A DNA stretch of 64,000 nucleotides from Methylomonas sp. UP202. Lineage in GTDB: Bacteria; Pseudomonadota; Gammaproteobacteria; Methylococcales; Methylomonadaceae. This document shows positions 43,112 through 52,848 of this stretch, piece after piece. Numbering within the stretch: position 1 is the stretch's first letter; every line of letters begins with the position of its first letter. The notes under the pieces were generated by a model. It made no database searches and was not told where the DNA came from. It was given only the letters and a program-made list of their open reading frames with translations. The DNA lies in NCBI RefSeq assembly GCF_029910655.1, contig NZ_CP123897.1, positions 1,550,001 through 1,614,000 of the forward strand. The letters run 5' to 3'. Made by a program: the position numbers and the translations under genes.

Positions 43112-45478
43112 TTAAAACTCGTACTTCAACGAACCCATCACATTGACCGGATAACCGGGAATCGCGCCCAGACTGCTGCCGTCGGAGTTGGCGTAATAGC
43201 GTTTGTCCAACAGGTTGTTGACATTCAACTGAGCCGTCAAGCGTTGTTGGCCGAAACGTTGGGTATATGCGGCCATCGCATCCAAACGGACATAGCCGGG
43301 CATGTAGTAAGAATTATCCGAATCGCCTGGTCGCTTGCCGACCGTTACGACGCCCAGGCCCGCTTTAAACGCGTCGTTAAATTGCCACGTGCCCCACAAA
43401 CTGCCTTGGTGCCTGGGTACGTTTTCCAGGCGTTTGCCTTGCAGTCCGTCGAAGTCCTCAATGTAATTGGCTTGCGTATACGCATATGTGCCAAGCAGAT
43501 GCAGTTGGTCGGTAACTTGTCCGGCCAAGTCCAGTTCTATGCCTTTGCTACGGATCTTGCCGGCCAGAATCTGAAAATTGGGATCGGCTTGATGGGGATC
43601 GTCGGTCAGCAGATTGCTTTTGGTCAAATGGAAAAACGCCAAGGTCGACGAAAATTTCCGGTCGGCCGATTCGGTCTTGATGCCGACTTCGTGCTGTTGG
43701 CCTTGCTGCGGATCGAAGCGTTGGCCAGTGCCGGAGAGGCCGTTATTGGCGCTAAAGGATTCGGTATAGCTGCCGTACAGCGATAGCCAGTCTTGGGCCC
43801 GGTAGACGACGCCGGCGCGGGGGCTGAAGGCGTTGTCTTCTTGCTTGACCCGGCCGGCTTGGGCGGCCGCCAGCGAGACCGGCGAAAACCGGCCGCCGGT
43901 GCTGACGTTGTCGTAACGGCCGCCGAGCAGGATGTGCAGCCGGTCGAACAGCGTGATTTGGTCTTGAACGTAAGCGCCTATCCAGGATTCCTTACGGTAG
44001 AAGAACGCGTTGTCGGCGGGAAGGGCGTTGAAATCGACTTGGCCGTAAACCGGCGCGAAGATGTCGATTCCCGCGACCGCCGCTCGCGCCGAATTCGACT
44101 CGGTTGTCGTATGAAAACCGTCGACGCCGATCAGCAGGTTATGCCGGCTGCCCAGGATTTCGAATTTGCCGTTCAAGTCGATATTACCGGAATGGGTCAT
44201 GATGTCCTGCACGCCTTTGGAGGCGGTGCGGTCCAAAAACAAGTGTCCGTCTTCCTCGCGCAGACCGCCGAAATTGAACAGGGTCGGTCCGCTCAAAGAC
44301 CAGTCCTTGAATAAATAACGCTGGGTGATCTTCCAATCGTCGTTGAAATGGTAGGTCCAGTCGAAGCCGACCAGCTTGCTTTCCATCAACTGGCGCTGAG
44401 CGCCGTCTTTCAGCGTGCGGGTGATCGGAATCGGCGCCGGGCGATGGTCGATGGCCGGAATCCCGAAGTCGGCGTTGAAGCGGTCGCGCTTGTATTCCAG
44501 CTCCAGATTGGTTTCGAATTTTTCATTGGGCCGCCAGCTGAGTTTCGGCGCCACGAAATAGCGTTCGTTACCGACAAACTCGCGGAACGATTGGCTGTCG
44601 AGGTAGGAGCCGTTGAGGCGGTACAGCACGGTTTTGTCGGCATCCAGCGGGCCGGTCGCGTCGATCAGCGTGCGGTATTGATCGTAACTGCCGAATTGTT
44701 GCTGGACCGAATAATACGCGGTATCCAACGGCTTTTTGGTCACGTAATTGACCAGACCGCCGGGTTCGATGCGTCCGTACAACACTGCCGCCGGGCCTTT
44801 GACGATTTCCACCTGCTCGATGTTGGCGATGTCGTAAACGTCCTGGCGGTTGAACAAGCCGTTGCGGTAGGCATCGCCGAATCCCGAGCCGGCCAGGCCG
44901 CGGATGATGAAATTGTCGTACAGATAGCCGCCGCCGGTGCGGCCCAGCACGCCGCTGACGTGGCCGTTGACCGCATCGGGCAGGGTGATGGATTGTTTGT
45001 CGGCCAGCACGGCCTTGGGTACCACCTGGATCGACACCGGCGTGTCCATGATGGGCGTGTCGGTCTTGGTGGCGGTGGTGGCGTTGGGAAGGCGGTAATC
45101 GGTGTTGTAGGGATCGCTGGAATCGTAAGCGGCTTTACCGACGACATTGACCGGCGCCATCATCGTCGCTTCGCCGCCGAGCGGCTTAATCGCCAGCGAG
45201 CCGTCCCCGGCAACCGAATAGCTCAGGCCGGTGCCGGCCAGTAATTTGGCGGCGGCCTCGGCTAAGGTCATGGAGCCTTGCAAGGCGGGCGCGCGGCGGC
45301 CGGCGACATGGTCGTGCGCATAGAAAATCTGCTTGCCGGATTGCGCGGCCAGTTTTTGCAGCGCGCCCGCCAGATCTTGCGCCGGGATGTCGAAGGCGTA
45401 GCTCGGGTCGGCGGCGCGCACTTCGCAAGCCAGCAACGCGGCGGTCAATAAGAGCGGATGTTTTAGCGATGCGGTCAT
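43112..45478 (-). CDS. TonB-dependent siderophore receptor with N-terminal STN signalling domain
   Basis: A 788-residue outer-membrane transducer. After the signal peptide (about residues 1-22), the STN domain covers about 25-100 (FDIPAQDLAGALQKLAAQSG, IFYAHDHV, LLAGTGLSYSV). The plug has DTPVSIQVVPKAVLADK, FIIRGL and EIVKGPAAVLYGRIEPGGLVN. The barrel ends with GSLKYEF, a terminal Phe. This FecA/FpvA-type architecture signals through an anti-sigma FecR to an ECF sigma factor when ligand binds. Two FecI/FecR pairs lie on the same strand at 54.1-57.8 kb, but a plus-strand RHS toxin island separates them. AAGGAGACCCT precedes the ATG. Ferric-siderophore transport is the probable function; the ligand is unknown. 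Confidence 0.92.
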   Translation of the reverse strand: MTASLKHPLLLTAALLACEVRAADPSYAFDIPAQDLAGALQKLAAQSGKQIFYAHDHVAGRRAPALQGSMTLAEAAAKLLAGTGLSYSVAGDGSLAIKPLGGEATMMAPVNVVGKAAYDSSDPYNTDYRLPNATTATKTDTPIMDTPVSIQVVPKAVLADKQSITLPDAVNGHVSGVLGRTGGGYLYDNFIIRGLAGSGFGDAYRNGLFNRQDVYDIANIEQVEIVKGPAAVLYGRIEPGGLVNYVTKKPLDTAYYSVQQQFGSYDQYRTLIDATGPLDADKTVLYRLNGSYLDSQSFREFVGNERYFVAPKLSWRPNEKFETNLELEYKRDRFNADFGIPAIDHRPAPIPITRTLKDGAQRQLMESKLVGFDWTYHFNDDWKITQRYLFKDWSLSGPTLFNFGGLREEDGHLFLDRTASKGVQDIMTHSGNIDLNGKFEILGSRHNLLIGVDGFHTTTESNSARAAVAGIDIFAPVYGQVDFNALPADNAFFYRKESWIGAYVQDQITLFDRLHILLGGRYDNVSTGGRFSPVSLAAAQAGRVKQEDNAFSPRAGVVYRAQDWLSLYGSYTESFSANNGLSGTGQRFDPQQGQQHEVGIKTESADRKFSSTLAFFHLTKSNLLTDDPHQADPNFQILAGKIRSKGIELDLAGQVTDQLHLLGTYAYTQANYIEDFDGLQGKRLENVPRHQGSLWGTWQFNDAFKAGLGVVTVGKRPGDSDNSYYMPGYVRLDAMAAYTQRFGQQRLTAQLNVNNLLDKRYYANSDGSSLGAIPGYPVNVMGSLKYEF

Positions 45479-45892
45479 AGGGTCTCCTTAAGTTTAGGGT
45501 TTCCTATGAAACGCACCAGCGTCGAAAAGACGCCAAACCGTCGCGATTTATTTTGACAAGCGCTTACGTGGCTTGTTGGTGCGGACTTTAGAGTTGTATT
45601 CTGTTTTCGGCTAGCTATTGCGGCTTAGTCAGCGGGCCTGATACGTCTGGTCGATTCTCCCGCGAATCCTGAGACGCCTCTAATCCAATTTCGGGTTAGA
45701 AGGTAGTTGCCCCCTGAATTCATAAGTTCCCGTTGGACTGCTTGTCGACGCGATAGGCGTGTCACGACGCAAAAAAAGTCGAATGGAGTTGGGGGATTTT
45801 CGTTTCTCAATCGTCTTACAAAATGTGCGCCGCTGATTAAACGTGTTAATACGGGTGCTGCCGTTTGGATAAATACTGATTAAGGAGACAAC
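45479..45892. other. Divergent intergenic region between receptor and RHS genes
   Basis: The 414 bases contain no credible gene. Both flanking genes have strong ribosome binding sites at the edges (AAGGAGACCCT for the receptor on -, AAGGAGACAAC for the RHS gene on +). Promoters for both must lie here. I do not see a recognisable Fur box. Confidence 0.45.
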
Positions 45893-48800
45893 ATGCTTGC
45901 TACCCTGTCTAGTCGATTGCTGATAATAGTCGTTGGAATGTGCTTGCTTTCGGCTAACGCGTATCCCGATCCCGGTTTGCCTTACGAGCAATTGGCGGGA
46001 CAGATGCAAGTCGAACAATCGGACAAGAACCGCGTACCTCAAGTGGAATTTCAAACCGAGCCGCTGTATGGCGCGACACTGCTGAAGGAAACAGACTATC
46101 GGGGCGAAGGCCAGTTTCCATTGGAGTTTACCCGGTTCATCACCTCGCCGCGAAGCATCACGGCGGAAGACTGCGACAATCAAGCCGCCATGAACGGGGA
46201 GTGGCCTCATAGCTACTCCAGTTGTCTGATAGACCATCTCAACTATGGTGGATCCTCCGGCAATCGAACTATCAGTGTTTGCACGATGGGGATTTGCACC
46301 AAGTTCATGGAGAACCTGAAGCCTTATGCCAGAGACATACACGATACTCTGGTTAAAAACGGGTCTGTTAACGGCGTCACCTACAAATGGGTATATACCA
46401 ATTTTAAAACCGGGATTCGCGAAGCTTACGATAGCAAAAACCGCTTGGTAGCTCGTTTCAACCGGGCGGGTATAGAACATCGCCTTACGTACCAAACCAA
46501 TTCGCCGTACAGATTGACTGAAGTGACTCACATACCGAGCGGCCGCCGCTTAAGTTTTCAATATACCTCCGCCGTGCTGTCGTCGGTCACCGATCCGGAC
46601 AATCAGGTTTACCGTTACAACTTCACCGCTAGCCCGCGAACCATTACATTGCCCGCCGCCGATGGGGCTTCGGCGGCGCTCGTCAGGACTTATGCCACGG
46701 TGACGACCGTCGATTGTAACGGGATACCTAACGCGTTTTCTTATCTGAGCAAAGTTCAAGAAGCCGGGCAAACAGTCTTGGATGTCAAATTTGATTGGCT
46801 CTGCGGGACTCTTTTTCCAACCTACTCTCAAATCACCCGTGCCGGCCATAACGCGAAGAACTTGCTACAAAAGCGCGGTTTAGTTCTTAACTCGAGTCCC
46901 ACCAAATACAAACTGACCGAGCAATTTACCGATTCAGATTCGAGTGCCTATCGCTCGGTACCCTATTTCCGATCCTTCAAATGCATCAACTGCACCGACA
47001 CCGATGCGGCTTTTCTTTATAGACCGGTCGCCGTCAGCACCCGTTGCGCCGGCTGCGACGCCGACTACCAAGGCTACACCTGGCAGAAAAATGGCGACAT
47101 GCTGACCCGCACCGATTACCTCAACCGGGTCACCCGCTTTACCTACAACAGCAACGGCCTACCCCTCACCGAAACCGAAGCCGACGGCACCGCCGAAGCC
47201 CGCACCACCATCCGTACCTGGGACAGCCGCTTCCCGCTGAAAACCTCGGAAGTAGTCGGCGAAGTCGCCAAGGACTGGCGCTATAACGACCAAGGCCACC
47301 TCACCCGCGAAATAGTGCGCCCCGCCTCGGAAGCCTTGGTCAACGACGCCTGTCCGGCCAACTCCAAAACCTGTCATCAAACCGATGTCAGCTACAACTA
47401 CGATCCCAACACCCACGTCACGCTGCGCGTCGTCAAAACCGGGCCGCGCCCGGAAAACGGCGCCAGCGTCACCGACTACCGCAGCAACGGCGACCTGTGG
47501 AAAACCACCGACGCGTTGGACCACGTGAATGAAGTGATCAGCGTCAACGCGCACGGCCAAATCACCGATCAAGTCAACGTCAACGGCATTCACACCGTCA
47601 CGACGTACAACGCGCTACGTCAACCCAAGACCGTCACGGTCGGTAACGACGTCACCCGCTACGACTATTACACCGACGGCCGTTTGAAAACCCTGACCCG
47701 GCCGGACAACAGCGTACTCCACTACACCTATACCCCGGCCGGTTCGGTCAAGACCGTCAGCCTGAGCCACGACGGCATCACCGACAGCGTCGAATATCAA
47801 CGCGATAGCCGGGGCAAGGTCCTGCACACCGTCGCCGGCCGTAGCGGCGACAACCCACAGACCTGGCACCAATCCTTCGACGACAAAGGCCTGCTGTTGA
47901 CCGCCTCGGACGGTAGCGGCGGCTGGAACCGGGAACTGAAACACAACGCCAACAACCTGCTGGAACGCAGTTGCCTGAGCGGCGAAATCTGCGACCTGAG
48001 CTTCTACACCGGCCTCGATCAAATCAGCGACCGGGCCAGAGCGCCGCTGCTGAGCAACGGCACGCTGGGCGCTCAAACTCCGCTATTCAGCCTGGACTAC
48101 GACGTGGCCGGCCGGGTCAAGCAAGTCGTCGATCCGGTGAACGCCACCACGCTATTAAGCAACAACGAACTCGGCAAGCACACCGACGAAGACTCGCCGG
48201 ACTTCGGCAACCGCGGTTCGGAATACGACAAGGCCGGCAACGAAACCTACCGGGCGGACAGCGACGGCCATAGCGCGGTCAAACAATACGATGCGTTGGA
48301 CCGCTTGACCCGGATTGACTATTCGGATGGCACCAGCTTGGTCCAAACGTGGGATATTCCCACCATTTCCACTGACCCTGGCGCATCGACCAATTATGTC
48401 AATCGTGTCGCCAGTAGAAACCGAAGTTCGGTGGTTACCGGCGCCCGACAGGTGGTTGATAATCTCAAATACAACGGTCGTGGCGATATTGTCGCGGCGG
48501 AACAATTGATCACTGGCTTTAATACCTTAAAAACCGCCGCTCAATTCGGGGCCGGGCCAGGCGACTCGGGACGTTTAGAGCGCCTGACCTATCCCGGTGG
48601 CCTGGCCGTCGCTTACGGCTACGGTAGCGACGGACGGATTGTCGACGTGAAAGGCTATTTGCCGAACGGCTGGGCGGATACCTTGGCGGCGGATATCAGT
48701 TATCAGCCGTTGATCGGTCGCTTGCGAAAACTAATGTTCGGCAATGGTTTGGTGTATTCCCGCGAACGCGACGCCGGTGGGCGTTTGTCGGCGGTTAAAT

Positions 48801-50188
48801 TGGTCAAGCAAGACCAATCGGTGCTTTACAACAACGAGGTTCGCTACGACGAGCGAGATCGAGTAAGCGGTTACGGTGAATACGGCTTCGGTTACGACGA
48901 CCTGGATCATTTGTCGTCCCAAACCACCACCCAAAGCCAACAGCGCACTGAGCTGACCCACAATAACAACGGCAATTTAACCCTGTTGCAAAACTTCAGC
49001 GCTTCGGGCGGGTTAGCCCGCACCGACACGTTCAGTTATCTCGACAACCGATTGGTCTCCGAAAATATGACCCCCGCTCCGCCAGCGAACGGCGCCGGTG
49101 GTTGGAATGCAGCTTACGGTTTCGATCTCTCGGGTTTCGTGACCAAATACGGCGGTTTCAGCTTTGGTTACGACGCCAGCCGGGCGATGGCCTACTTCAG
49201 CAAAGCCGGCGTCGGCAGCGAATCCTACCTATACGACGGCTTACGGCGGCGCGTCTTAAAAAGCGGCGTGGCCGGCGAGACTCGGTTTGTCTACGATCAG
49301 GCCGACCATCTGATTTTCGAAGTCGCCGCCAACGGCAAAATGCGCAATTATGTTTGGTTGGGGGATATCCCTCTGGCGGTGATCGACCAAAATGCCGATG
49401 GTAGTGCCGCCGCGCTGTACTACATCGAAACCGACTTCACCAACACCCCGCGCTTTTTGCGCCGGGCGGCCGGCGATCTGACCCAGCCGATCTGGGCTTG
49501 GCCGGTCGCCCCCTACGGCGACACCCCGGCCCTGGAAGACCCGGACGGCGACGGCGAAAAGTTGACCTTCAACCTGCGCTACCCCGGCCAATACTACGAC
49601 ACCTTCTCCGGCCTGCACTACAACCGCACCCGCTACTTCTCGCCTCGCGCCGGCCGCTACCTGCAACCGGACCTGATCGGCCTGGAAGGCGGCACCAATG
49701 TGTATACTTACGCCAACGGCAATCCGGTCAGCTATACCGATCCGACGGGGACAGTCTTTGATATCGTTATAGACGTTATCTCGATCGTAAACGATCTGTT
49801 CCATTTCGCTACAGAAGGTTTTACCGATACGAATGTTGCCGCCTTTGCAGGTGATGTTGTCGGCGCTGCGACACCTGGACTGACGGGGGTTGGCGCGACA
49901 ATTCGTGCAGCCGATAAGGTTAAAGATGTTGCAAATGGAACGAAACAGGCAGCGGGAACGATCTTTAAGACTGAGCACTATGCTCCGCGCCTTGAGTCTG
50001 TGGGTGTGGATGTGAACAAAGCGGAATCCGCAGTAGCAGATGCTGTTCAGGAAATGCGGAAAAATATGGAAACCGGTGCTGACGTACGTGGGCGGATAAT
50101 TGTCGACAATGTCGTTATTGAGTACCGTACAAGGCTATTGTCTGACGGAACCGTTAATGTCGGTACGATATTCCCGGTGACACCATGA
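45893..50188 (+). CDS. Secreted RHS-repeat polymorphic toxin (1431 aa)
   Basis: A large cell-surface or secreted toxin carrier. Residues 1-24 form a Sec signal peptide (LLIIVVGMCLLSANAYP), so it is not a PAAR- or VgrG-linked RHS. YD/RHS repeats fill about residues 200-1230 (RFTYNSNGLPLTETEADG, VEYQRDSRGKV, EYDKAGNETYRADSDGH). The hyperconserved core ends at residues about 1244-1286 with [35 protein letters not shown] and DPTG. Beyond it a hydrophobic pre-toxin stretch (about 1287-1348) precedes the toxin tip (about 1349-1431; IIVDNVVIEYRTRLLSDG, ending FPVTP), which is not confidently assigned to a toxin family. AAGGAGACAAC precedes the ATG. The stop overlaps the start of a putative immunity gene (ATGA). 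The tip region is more AT-rich than the core, consistent with exchange. Confidence 0.9.
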   Translation: MLATLSSRLLIIVVGMCLLSANAYPDPGLPYEQLAGQMQVEQSDKNRVPQVEFQTEPLYGATLLKETDYRGEGQFPLEFTRFITSPRSITAEDCDNQAAMNGEWPHSYSSCLIDHLNYGGSSGNRTISVCTMGICTKFMENLKPYARDIHDTLVKNGSVNGVTYKWVYTNFKTGIREAYDSKNRLVARFNRAGIEHRLTYQTNSPYRLTEVTHIPSGRRLSFQYTSAVLSSVTDPDNQVYRYNFTASPRTITLPAADGASAALVRTYATVTTVDCNGIPNAFSYLSKVQEAGQTVLDVKFDWLCGTLFPTYSQITRAGHNAKNLLQKRGLVLNSSPTKYKLTEQFTDSDSSAYRSVPYFRSFKCINCTDTDAAFLYRPVAVSTRCAGCDADYQGYTWQKNGDMLTRTDYLNRVTRFTYNSNGLPLTETEADGTAEARTTIRTWDSRFPLKTSEVVGEVAKDWRYNDQGHLTREIVRPASEALVNDACPANSKTCHQTDVSYNYDPNTHVTLRVVKTGPRPENGASVTDYRSNGDLWKTTDALDHVNEVISVNAHGQITDQVNVNGIHTVTTYNALRQPKTVTVGNDVTRYDYYTDGRLKTLTRPDNSVLHYTYTPAGSVKTVSLSHDGITDSVEYQRDSRGKVLHTVAGRSGDNPQTWHQSFDDKGLLLTASDGSGGWNRELKHNANNLLERSCLSGEICDLSFYTGLDQISDRARAPLLSNGTLGAQTPLFSLDYDVAGRVKQVVDPVNATTLLSNNELGKHTDEDSPDFGNRGSEYDKAGNETYRADSDGHSAVKQYDALDRLTRIDYSDGTSLVQTWDIPTISTDPGASTNYVNRVASRNRSSVVTGARQVVDNLKYNGRGDIVAAEQLITGFNTLKTAAQFGAGPGDSGRLERLTYPGGLAVAYGYGSDGRIVDVKGYLPNGWADTLAADISYQPLIGRLRKLMFGNGLVYSRERDAGGRLSAVKLVKQDQSVLYNNEVRYDERDRVSGYGEYGFGYDDLDHLSSQTTTQSQQRTELTHNNNGNLTLLQNFSASGGLARTDTFSYLDNRLVSENMTPAPPANGAGGWNAAYGFDLSGFVTKYGGFSFGYDASRAMAYFSKAGVGSESYLYDGLRRRVLKSGVAGETRFVYDQADHLIFEVAANGKMRNYVWLGDIPLAVIDQNADGSAAALYYIETDFTNTPRFLRRAAGDLTQPIWAWPVAPYGDTPALEDPDGDGEKLTFNLRYPGQYYDTFSGLHYNRTRYFSPRAGRYLQPDLIGLEGGTNVYTYANGNPVSYTDPTGTVFDIVIDVISIVNDLFHFATEGFTDTNVAAFAGDVVGAATPGLTGVGATIRAADKVKDVANGTKQAAGTIFKTEHYAPRLESVGVDVNKAESAVADAVQEMRKNMETGADVRGRIIVDNVVIEYRTRLLSDGTVNVGTIFPVTP

Positions 50189-50529
50189 AGCGATTACTCA
50201 ACGCTTGCGAAAAGACGATGATAAAGAAGGTGGCTGAACGGCTTTCTGAGCGCGATGGGGCGCAGTTATTGGAAGACCTCGCGCGTGCTTTTGTCGCGGC
50301 AGAAACGTCGGATAGGTCGCGAGTTACCTTTGGAATATATGGCTATGTGAGGCCCCCGTACCGAGGGCAGCGCTCATTTGGTGTGGAGGGGATGCTCAAA
50401 GATAATGATGGAACGGATGTTTCGGTGGATTTGTTTGCGGATGACAATGGGCGACTACTCGAGCTTGAATTGATCCGGTGGGGGCATGGTGACCTCATTA
50501 AACCTGACTGGCACACCTTGAAACTCTAA
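50185..50529 (+). CDS. Putative immunity protein for RHS tip 1
   Basis: A 114-residue soluble protein. It starts at an ATGA overlap with the RHS stop, the classic coupling of toxin and immunity genes. Segments are KRLLNACEKTMIKKVAERLS, VTFGIYGYVRPPYRGQRSFG, and ELELIRWGHGDLIKPDW. The pattern reminds me of DUF6984-type proteins found beside polymorphic toxins, but I have not verified this. No signal peptide or membrane segment, so it should neutralise a cytoplasmic-acting toxin. Function is inferred from position. Confidence 0.7.
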   Translation: MKRLLNACEKTMIKKVAERLSERDGAQLLEDLARAFVAAETSDRSRVTFGIYGYVRPPYRGQRSFGVEGMLKDNDGTDVSVDLFADDNGRLLELELIRWGHGDLIKPDWHTLKL

Positions 50530-50557
50530 TCTTTTGTTGTAAAGCCGGGGCCGGCAA

Positions 50558-50658
50558 GGTGTTTGTGCTCACTTGGACTTAATGGTGGGCAAATTAGCCG
50601 TCCTTATTAGCTCATAACATGAGTTAGCGCAGGGTGTCGGTGAGGCTGGGCGACATCC
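50558..50658. repeat. Inter-cassette repeat, copy 1
   Basis: Contains GTGCTCACTTGGACTTAATGG, GGGCAAATTAG, a GCTCATAACATGAGTTA segment and GGGTGTCGGTGAGGCTGGG, running directly into RHS tip homology. Degenerate copies of the same order occur at 53449-53520 and 53930-54027, each associated with an RHS fragment. This suggests a common ancestral junction that was duplicated with the cassettes. Confidence 0.6.
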
Positions 50659-50662
50659 GTTG

Positions 50663-51460
50663 ATGGTGATCGACCAAAATGCCGATGGTAGTGCCGCCGC
50701 GCTGTACTACATCGAAACCGACTTCACCAACACCCCGCGCTTTTTGCGCCGGGCGGCCGGCGATCTGACCCAGCCGATCTGGGCTTGGCCGGTCGCCCCC
50801 TACGGCGACACCCCAGCCCTGGAAGACCCGGACGGCGACGGCGCGAAGACCGCCTTCAACCTGCGCTATCCCGGCCAATACTACGACGCCTTCTCCGGCC
50901 TGCACTACAACCACACCCGCTACTTCTCGCCCCGCGCCGGCCGCTACCTGCAACCCGACCTGATCGGCCTGGAAGGCGGCACCAATGTGTATACTTACGC
51001 CAACGGCAATCCGGTCAGCTATACCGATCCGACGGGGACAGTATTTGATATCGTTATAGACGTTATCTCGATCGTAAACGATCTGTTCCATTTCGCTACA
51101 GAAGGTTTTACCGATACGAATGTTGCCGCCTTTGCAGGTGATGTTGTCGGCGCTGCGACACCTGGACTGACGGGGGTTGGCGCGACAATTCGTGCAGCGG
51201 ATAAAGTTAAAGATGTTGCAAAAAGCACCTCAGAACTCACGAAGTCGCAGACAAAAGCAATTAAGTCATTAGAAAAACAAATCCAAAAGCATCAGCAAAA
51301 ACTGGACGATTTTAAGGCGAATCCCACTGTTCGGCCAGGGATGGAAGATTTGCCGAAGGAAATTATTAAGCAGCAACAAGAGGAAAGAATCAGACACTTA
51401 GAGACAGAGATAAATACTTTTAACAAAAACATTGAAAAAATCAAAAACGGTGAGCTGTAA
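50663..51460 (+). CDS. Orphan RHS core/toxin cassette 2
   Basis: This frame lacks a signal peptide and RHS repeats. It begins inside the RHS core (VIDQNADGSAAALYYIETDF) and runs through [17 protein letters not shown] and DPTG. DNA identity with the complete RHS gene is very high from about 49378-49935 against 50664-51222, including the pre-toxin membrane stretch. It then switches abruptly to a different AT-rich toxin tip of about 80 residues: SLEKQIQKHQQKLDDF, DLPKEIIKQQQEERIRHLE and a final helix. This helical tip weakly recalls polymorphic toxin type 28, from memory only. No ribosome binding site is evident, so it is probably a silent donor cassette rather than a stand-alone protein. The matching immunity gene follows after two bases. 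Confidence 0.8.
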   Translation: MVIDQNADGSAAALYYIETDFTNTPRFLRRAAGDLTQPIWAWPVAPYGDTPALEDPDGDGAKTAFNLRYPGQYYDAFSGLHYNHTRYFSPRAGRYLQPDLIGLEGGTNVYTYANGNPVSYTDPTGTVFDIVIDVISIVNDLFHFATEGFTDTNVAAFAGDVVGAATPGLTGVGATIRAADKVKDVAKSTSELTKSQTKAIKSLEKQIQKHQQKLDDFKANPTVRPGMEDLPKEIIKQQQEERIRHLETEINTFNKNIEKIKNGEL

Positions 51461-51462
51461 AA

Positions 51463-51921
51463 ATGGAAGTTATTTTTAGTAATTCGAATTCACTATTTTT
51501 TGTTGATAAAGCTCAATTGAAAAATGGGCTCTCAATAATAAAAGCCAACTTGGCCTCCGTTCTATTTAGTGCATGGGAATTGGACGAAATAAAATTAAAA
51601 AGCCTGGATCCGTTGGTAAAAAAATTAATTAACCTTGGTTGTAAGTGTTTTGTGTGTGCTGGAACATATTCAGAGTTACTTCATGACAGTATCGACAATA
51701 TTATTTCTGACATGTCTATTGGTGGGCGACAGGAAAACTATAGAGACATAATTACCAGTTGGCACGATACTGATTCCGATGATGAAGTAGCGGATTTTTT
51801 TTTGTATTCTATGAATGTGTCTAATATGGTGTGGTTAGCTTTTCTTGATGAGGGTAATTCAAGCGACAATCGATTAAAAGCCGCTATTCTAAAAGCAATC
51901 GATGAATCTGTAAGGCCATAA
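51463..51921 (+). CDS. Putative immunity protein for RHS tip 2
   Basis: A 152-residue soluble protein starting two bases after the orphan cassette stop. It is strikingly AT-rich compared with the neighbouring RHS core, a sign of recent acquisition. Segments include VIFSNSNSLFFVDKAQLKNG, LINLGCKCFVCAGTYSEL, DIITSWHDTDSDDEVADF and a final AILKAIDES helix. I do not recognise a family by name. Position directly behind a toxin tip is the basis for the immunity call. Cysteines in CKCFVC might bind metal or be structural. Confidence 0.7.
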   Translation: MEVIFSNSNSLFFVDKAQLKNGLSIIKANLASVLFSAWELDEIKLKSLDPLVKKLINLGCKCFVCAGTYSELLHDSIDNIISDMSIGGRQENYRDIITSWHDTDSDDEVADFFLYSMNVSNMVWLAFLDEGNSSDNRLKAAILKAIDESVRP

Positions 51922-51925
51922 GATA

Positions 51926-51977
51926 CGATTGTAGGACCGTAGGACCGTAGGTCCGATTAGCGAAGCGTAATCGGACG
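51926..51977. repeat. GTAGGTCCGATTAGCG-type repeat, copy 1
   Basis: Contains three direct GTAGGAC/GTAGGTC steps followed by TCCGATTAGCGAAGCGTAATCGGA, a near-palindromic REP-like element. A very similar element occurs at 53668-53735, also just before an RHS fragment. It marks the left edge of cassette 3. Confidence 0.7.
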
Positions 51978-52007
51978 CATGTATTTAATTCATTCCTCCT
52001 ACGCAAG

Positions 52008-52847
52008 TTGGGCGACATCCCGCTGGCGGTCATCGACCAACGGCCGGACGGTAGTCTGGTCAACCTGGCCTACATCGAAACCGACTTCACCAACACCCCG
52101 CGCTTTTTGCGCAGGGCGGTCGGCGACCTGACCCAACCGATCTGGGCTTGGCCGATCGCCCCCTACGGCGACACCCCGGCCCTGGAAGACCCGGACGGCA
52201 ACGGCGAAAAGCTGACCTTCAACCTGCGCTACCCCGGCCAATACTACGACGCCTACTCCGGCCTGCACTACAACCACACCCGCTACTTCTCGCCCCGCGC
52301 CGGCCGCTACCTGCAGCCCGATCTGATCGGCCTGGAAGGCGGTACCAATGTGTATACTTACGCCAACGGCAATCCGGTCAGCTATACCGATCCGACGGGG
52401 ACTTGGGGCTTTTTCGGCATTGAAATATTCGCTCGCCCAACACCTGTAATAATACCTGAGCCCGTCGTTGAAACTTTGAAGACAACGGGAGAAGTGTCTC
52501 GGCCAGCAGAAGCCGTTAAACCTGCTGAAAAAATTAATGAACATCATTCGGATCCAAAATTTATGGGGGGCGATCCGAAGCAGCCGACAACCCCAATGAA
52601 GGAAAGCGAGCACCAAAGTTTACATAAAGATCTGAATGAACATTTACGTAATGAAACTAATGATAAAGGCCAACATATGAGGCCGCAGAAAGACAATTCA
52701 GGTAATGAAATTAGAAGGAACTTTGAAAGAGGAGAGCGCTTAGATGCTTTAAAACGCTTTTATGAAGGCTTCCAGAATAAATATCCCGATGCGGCACGCG
52801 ACTTTTTCAATCAACACCCGGAACTTGGTGTTACACCGTGGATTTAA
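52008..52847 (+). CDS. Orphan RHS core/toxin cassette 3, possible HNH-like nuclease tip
   Basis: Like cassette 2 it begins inside the RHS core ([20 protein letters not shown]) and lacks a signal peptide; the only available start is TTG without a convincing ribosome binding site. RHS homology ends exactly at DPTG, without the pre-toxin stretch shared by tips 1 and 2. The new tip has a proline/glutamate-rich linker ([14 protein letters not shown]) and a region with clustered histidines: [34 protein letters not shown]. The HH...H..LH spacing suggests an HNH/LHH-type nuclease, at modest confidence. The end is [10 protein letters not shown]. The putative immunity gene starts one base after the stop. 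Confidence 0.78.
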   Translation: MGDIPLAVIDQRPDGSLVNLAYIETDFTNTPRFLRRAVGDLTQPIWAWPIAPYGDTPALEDPDGNGEKLTFNLRYPGQYYDAYSGLHYNHTRYFSPRAGRYLQPDLIGLEGGTNVYTYANGNPVSYTDPTGTWGFFGIEIFARPTPVIIPEPVVETLKTTGEVSRPAEAVKPAEKINEHHSDPKFMGGDPKQPTTPMKESEHQSLHKDLNEHLRNETNDKGQHMRPQKDNSGNEIRRNFERGERLDALKRFYEGFQNKYPDAARDFFNQHPELGVTPWI

Positions 52848-52848
52848 T

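Noticed and set aside
45680..46531. 283-residue minus-strand frame opposite the start of the RHS gene
   Set aside because: Overlaps the RHS signal peptide and first domain antisense; the RHS frame has a strong ribosome binding site.
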